Source of the DNA: Nostoc sp. XA010
GTDB lineage: Bacteria > Cyanobacteriota > Cyanobacteriia > Cyanobacteriales > Nostocaceae
Length of the DNA stretch: 64,000 nt
Assembly: GCF_020829625.1 (NCBI RefSeq)
Contig: NZ_JAIVFX010000033.1
Span: 1 to 64,000 of the forward strand
Reading direction: 5' to 3'
This document shows, one piece after another, positions 60,511 through 64,000 of this stretch. A program made the position numbers and the translations under genes. The notes under the pieces are model-generated. The model ran no database searches, had not been told where the DNA came from, and saw nothing but the letters and a program-made list of their open reading frames with translations. The number at the start of each line of letters is the position of its first letter. Positions within the stretch are counted from its first letter, which is position 1.

Positions 60511-61119
60511 CGGCTTCTGAATCAGCCCACTTGATAATGCTGGCATTAACGCCAACATCTAACAAGTGGGAATATTTTTAAGAAAGATTTCTGAATTGTT
60601 GCGAAAAGTAAATGGTACTCAAGTTTGGTAAAGGTGTCTTGTAGCTAAACAAACATGATGCTAGATTAAGATCAAGGTACAAATAGGTTAAAAGTTAAAC
60701 AAAAACTTTTCAGTTAGAGCCTGTACCTCCTGCTCTAATGTTCTTGCGATCGCTATGCTTGGTTGTGACATCCATTGAATGTGTTTTCGCCTTAAGTTCA
60801 ATGAGTTGTTTTGGAGGTTTTAAAACGTACAGCCAGAAAATGCCTGCCTAGTTGGAATGTAAGGATGTGCAATTCTGAGTAGAGCGAGAGCGAATCCTGT
60901 CCACCTTAGTTTGAGTTAGTTATTTCTGAATTCTCCAATCTTCAAGAAACCGCCCCAAGCTGCTGATATTTATCCATCGTAGCTTCAGGCGGTTTCTGCT
61001 TTAAGTGTTATGAATTTTTGTCCTTTGTCCTTTGTCATTTCTCACTCTTCTTAGAAGAGGGTTATTTAGACCAATGACCAATGACTAATGACTAATGACT
61101 AATGACCAATGACCAATCA
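60511..61119. other. Structured intergenic region, possible non-coding RNA
   Basis: About 600 bases without ORF. It has inverted arms CATTGAA/TTCAATG around 60773-60802, GTTTTAAAAC near 60819, and a strong hairpin at 60945-60997, the sort of arrangement expected for a small RNA. No known RNA family was recognised by eye. From 61015 onward there is heptamer repeat. Confidence 0.4.
60945..60997 (+). terminator. Long hairpin, possible terminator
   Basis: The outer stem AGAAACCGCC/GGCGGTTTCT (ten pairs) is followed inward by a small internal loop and AAGCT/AGCTT. CTGCTTTAAG comes after it, so the T-run is poor. It ends the structured region or the gene at 59785. Confidence 0.6.
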
Positions 61120-61128
61120 CTAATGACT
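61015..61128. repeat. Heptamer repeat array after the metallophosphoesterase gene
   Basis: TTTGTCC units at 61018-61040 and AATGACC/AATGACT units at 61070-61127. The same families occur near 3.1, 4.3, 27.2 and 43.05 kb. The array touches the stop codon of the 61120 gene. Confidence 0.85.
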
Positions 61129-61974
61129 AACTAACGTAATTACAGTCACTTCTGGTGGACAAAATAAACGTCCTGGTTTATAAGTTCCTAAACCGCGATT
61201 GACATATAGTTGATTTTGTTCTACTTTGTGAAATCCTTGCGCCCACTCCCAATATCGCACGACTTTAGAACAGTCTCCCAGGAAAAATGTTACCCAACGC
61301 CGTAATTTTTTAGGAATTTGTTTGAGTAGTTTTTTATAATAAAATACTACAGGGCCAATGCCTGGAATTACGATGTGACCACCGTGGGTATGACCAGATA
61401 GTTGCAAATCTACGCGCCATTGTTGCAATATCTTAGCTGTATCTGGGTTATGGGATAAAACAATGCGCGGTGTAACCGAGTCTAGTTGATTCATAACTGG
61501 TGCAGGGTAAAATTCCCGTGACCAATAATCAGCTAATCCTACCAATGGTAATTCTTTTCCTAGTGGATAGGCGATTTCATTCCAAAGCACATGCACCCCA
61601 ATGCTAGTTAACGCCTGTGTAACTTCTGCTTTTGAGTGGCTGTAATAGATATCGTGATTACCAAGTACGGCATAGATACCACAGCGACTTTGCAGATGTT
61701 TGAGTCGATGCACCAATTGGTGAATCGGCGTTGGATCGTCAGTTACGTAGTCACCAGTTAATAGAATTAAATCCGGTTCAGCTTCGTTAGTAAGTGCGAT
61801 CGCTTTTTCTAACATGTCTTCCGACAGGCGCAAACCATCGTAGTGAAAATCTGACAACTGCACTAGCGTTGTACCTTGTAAAGATGCTGGAAGTTCCGCA
61901 ATCTTAACCGTGATTTTATCTACTCTTAAATGTCCCGTAAACAACCAATGCATAAGGCAACCGATACTCCTCAT
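61120..61974 (-). CDS. Metallophosphoesterase (YaeI-like), copy 1
   Basis: A 284-residue calcineurin-type phosphoesterase. Metal-binding motifs: LSDFHYDG (DxH), LLTGDYVTDD (GD), VLGNHDIYY (GNHD), VLSHNPDTA and LSGHTHGGHIVIPG (GHxH). Family relatives (YaeI/YkuE) hydrolyse phosphodiesters near the membrane, for example on lipid A precursors; the substrate here is unknown. The start MRSIGCLMHWLFTGHL suggests a peripheral association rather than a full helix. It is the second of two tandem copies, about 200 bases after the other. The repeat array lies at its 3' end. Confidence 0.9.
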   Translation of the reverse strand: MRSIGCLMHWLFTGHLRVDKITVKIAELPASLQGTTLVQLSDFHYDGLRLSEDMLEKAIALTNEAEPDLILLTGDYVTDDPTPIHQLVHRLKHLQSRCGIYAVLGNHDIYYSHSKAEVTQALTSIGVHVLWNEIAYPLGKELPLVGLADYWSREFYPAPVMNQLDSVTPRIVLSHNPDTAKILQQWRVDLQLSGHTHGGHIVIPGIGPVVFYYKKLLKQIPKKLRRWVTFFLGDCSKVVRYWEWAQGFHKVEQNQLYVNRGLGTYKPGRLFCPPEVTVITLVSH

Positions 61975-62170
61975 ACCAGCGCTTACAGCTTACCAAAATA
62001 AAAATGTAACTTGATAACCTGCAATAATTTATGTCATCTACTCCAGATACAATTAACTAATTGATTGAAATTCTGAAACTAAACTAAGCAGGACTCACTC
62101 CAATTTGCAGGTACTCATTAGCCAGAATATCTGCTGTGATTCTGTTCTTGAATTTTTAAATTTGGATAAC

Positions 62171-63022
62171 TTATTCACCCTGTAGGGTAATTATAGTAAC
62201 TTCTGGGCGGCAAAATAAGCGTCCTGGGAGGTAAGTTCCCAAACCACGATTGACATATAGCTGATTTTTCCCCAGCCTATGGAAACCCTGTGCCCATTCC
62301 CAATGGCTGACTACAGAAACATTTTCTGAGAAAAATGGTAATCGACGCTGCACCTTTTTGGGTATTTTTTCTGCAAGCTTTTCGTAAAAAAATATTGCAG
62401 GGCCAATTCCGGGAATCACTATTTGACCACCGTGAGTATGACCAGATAATTGTAAGTCAACTCGCCATGCTTGGAGTATCTCGGCAGTATCTGGGTTGTG
62501 GGATAAAACGATGCGAGGTGTGTCGGGGTTTAGTTGATTCATGACTGGTACAGGATTAAATTCCTGTGACCAATAATCAGCTAGCCCAACAAAGGGTAAT
62601 TCTTTTCCTAGTGGATAGGCAATTTCATTCCAAAGGACGTGAATTCCGATGCTAGTAAGGGCATCGGTAACTTCTGTTTTTGCGTTTTGGTAATGTATAT
62701 CGTGATTGCCAAGAATAGCATAGATACCACTGCGACTTTGCAGATGTTTTAGTCGAAGTATCAGTTGGTGAATCGGCGCGGGATCGTCAGTTACGTAGTC
62801 ACCAGTTAATAAAATTAAATCTGGTTCAGCTTCGTTAGTAACTGCGATCGCTTTTTCTAACATCTCTTCTGACAGCCGCAAACCATCGTAGTGAAAATCT
62901 GACAACTGCACCAGTTTCTTACCTTGTAACGATGCAGGCAACCCTGTAATGTTAACCGTCAATTTCTCTATACTCAACGGCCCAGATAACAACCAATGCA
63001 TAAGACGTTCAATAAAGCTCAA
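62171..63022 (-). CDS. Metallophosphoesterase (YaeI-like), copy 2
   Basis: A 283-residue paralogue of the gene at 61120, with the same metal-binding set: LSDFHYDGLR, LLTGDYVTDDPAPIHQL, AILGNHDIHYQ, LSHNPDTAEIL, LSGHTHGGQIVIPG. The two differ mainly in the region before the C-terminus (FFYEKLAEKIPKKVQRRL) and in the first 20 residues. Being adjacent, in the same direction and clearly similar end to end, they come from a tandem duplication. Separate promoters are likely since about 200 AT-rich bases lie between them. Confidence 0.9.
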   Translation of the reverse strand: MSFIERLMHWLLSGPLSIEKLTVNITGLPASLQGKKLVQLSDFHYDGLRLSEEMLEKAIAVTNEAEPDLILLTGDYVTDDPAPIHQLILRLKHLQSRSGIYAILGNHDIHYQNAKTEVTDALTSIGIHVLWNEIAYPLGKELPFVGLADYWSQEFNPVPVMNQLNPDTPRIVLSHNPDTAEILQAWRVDLQLSGHTHGGQIVIPGIGPAIFFYEKLAEKIPKKVQRRLPFFSENVSVVSHWEWAQGFHRLGKNQLYVNRGLGTYLPGRLFCRPEVTIITLQGE

Positions 63023-63123
63023 TCATAGCGCTTACAGCTTAACGAAACATCCTCGGTTCTTGGGTAGAGATCAGTACAACTTATTAAAAATTTTAGAACT
63101 TACGCATTGACAGAAAGCTGATA

Positions 63124-64000
63124 TTATGCAATCAATCCCAACTTCTGTGATAGGTGTTCTAAAATAAAGTCACGAGCTATTTGAAGAGATAAATTTCTTT
63201 GGAGTTCATACCAATTTTCAATTAACTCTTCTACCCGCATTAATTCTAATTGTGTAAAAGCTCGAATCGAGCTAAAAAAGTGAGTTCTAATTGCCTCAGA
63301 TGTCCTCACCATAAATCGACCAATACCACATACTTGTTTAATCGCTCTGTGGTAGCATTCAATCCCCCAATGAATTGAATGTAATGTTTTAAATTCTGTT
63401 CGACTAACTCCAATGAATGCATCTTCTTCAGGCATATATATCATGTAGTATCTATGAGTTTCGTTTTTGAAACTTTTCCTAAATACTTTCACTTTCCCAA
63501 ACTTTTTTAGATGCACTATTAAACCATTTTCGGGAATTTCTAGATTTTGAACTTGGGTAAAACTCTTACCATCGACTGAACATGAACGATTTTTCGCTAT
63601 ACCAGTTAAAAACGTCAATCCCTTGTTTTTAAAGAATTTTATGTTGTCTTTGCTGGAATACCAAGCATCCGTAGTTACTGTCTTAGGCTCCAATCCCCAA
63701 CCCAAAACTTCAGCAATCATTTCTCGCAAATAATCATTCTTTGTCTTCCCTTCTTGTTTGTTATAAATGCGATAATTCAGAGGAACCGACTTCCCAGACA
63801 AATCAGTATAATACAAAGTAATTAACTGAATCCCTTTGACTGTACGGTGATGCCTTCCCGAATAATAGTAACCAATTAATTCTGTTAACTTTGGGTCACT
63901 ATGAGGTTTATCAATTACCGTATCGTCTGCACTTAATGTGCCACCTACTAAATTGATATACAGTTGAACTTCATCAAATAAATCCTTTGGCTCATACTGC
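63124..64000 (-). CDS. IS4-like DDE transposase, 5' end cut by window edge
   Basis: Open from the right edge to a TAA at 63124 (292 codons seen). The first catalytic Asp is in LSADDTVIDKP, the second in VTTDAWYSSKD, and the Glu in GIECYHRAIKQ, as in IS4-type enzymes; SGRHHRTVKGIQLITLYY lies between. The frame is intact within the window, so the element may be active. Upstream residues and one inverted-repeat end lie outside the window; no terminal repeat could be matched near 63040-63120 without its partner. Confidence 0.88.
   Translation of the reverse strand, partial: QYEPKDLFDEVQLYINLVGGTLSADDTVIDKPHSDPKLTELIGYYYSGRHHRTVKGIQLITLYYTDLSGKSVPLNYRIYNKQEGKTKNDYLREMIAEVLGWGLEPKTVTTDAWYSSKDNIKFFKNKGLTFLTGIAKNRSCSVDGKSFTQVQNLEIPENGLIVHLKKFGKVKVFRKSFKNETHRYYMIYMPEEDAFIGVSRTEFKTLHSIHWGIECYHRAIKQVCGIGRFMVRTSEAIRTHFFSSIRAFTQLELMRVEELIENWYELQRNLSLQIARDFILEHLSQKLGLIA

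Overview
The window comes from a filamentous, heterocyst-type cyanobacterium, most likely Nostoc or a close relative. The evidence is the dense scatter of GCGATCGC (HIP1) octamers, petC-petA for the cytochrome b6f complex, tocopherol cyclase, Ycf35/DUF1257, DUF3038-DUF4335, many Uma2 proteins, and the short tandem heptamer repeats (AATGACC/AATGACT types) and palindromic repeats known from Nostoc genomes. This assignment is inference; no rRNA is present.

Layout. 0-5.2 kb: pepA, then the lipid genes plsX-fabH-fabD. 5.4-9.7 kb: a minus-strand signalling block (a Cache/HAMP histidine kinase and two truncated Ser/Thr kinases) sits between fabD and the acyltransferase plsC. 10.6-15.7 kb: AI-2E permease, DUF2288, a frameshifted mutS2, an Uma2 gene and a truncated solute-binding protein gene. 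16.4-24.6 kb: DUF3038/DUF4335 pair, YiaA-like protein, the DUF2997-ycf35-ferredoxin operon, a decayed PIN toxin gene and an oxidoreductase. 24.7-36.5 kb: type IV pilus motor operon pilB-pilT-pilC (minus), divergent from the chaperone run grpE-dnaK-dnaJ, which continues into tusA-like and rsgA. 36.7-41.9 kb: two Uma2 genes, GH57 branching enzyme, a DUF6888/DUF6887 pair, a cupin fragment and a GC-rich, probably foreign PRISE-type reductase. 42.0-46.1 kb: petC-petA, DUF3067 and tatC, a sensible grouping because the Rieske protein PetC carries a twin-arginine signal. 46.2-60.5 kb: accessory region with an SDR, a 21-bp minisatellite, a P-loop ATPase gene overlapping a 1714-residue STAND/TPR/WD40 gene, Uma2, tRNA-Arg(CCU), tocopherol cyclase and two DnaJ-TPR paralogues, one with a seven-bladed WD40 propeller. 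60.5-64 kb: a structured intergenic region, two tandem metallophosphoesterases and an IS4-like transposase cut by the window edge.

The best candidate for an unusual system is the overlapping pair at 48.2-54.6 kb. An ATPase with an intact P-loop is followed by a protein that joins a nucleotide-binding-like domain without a P-loop, a helical TPR region, a second intact STAND NTPase, a coiled coil, a membrane helix and 14 WD40 blades. The layout resembles NLR-like sensors, but no effector domain is visible and the function is unknown.

A second theme is genome plasticity. Palindromic and low-complexity repeats have entered at least seven reading frames, mostly without breaking them, and one heptamer array supplies the start codon of fabD. 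Several genes are visibly decaying: mutS2 (one-base frameshift in the P-loop), DUF4058 (one stop), a PIN gene (several stops in one frame), a solute-binding gene, a cupin gene and HstK-like kinases.
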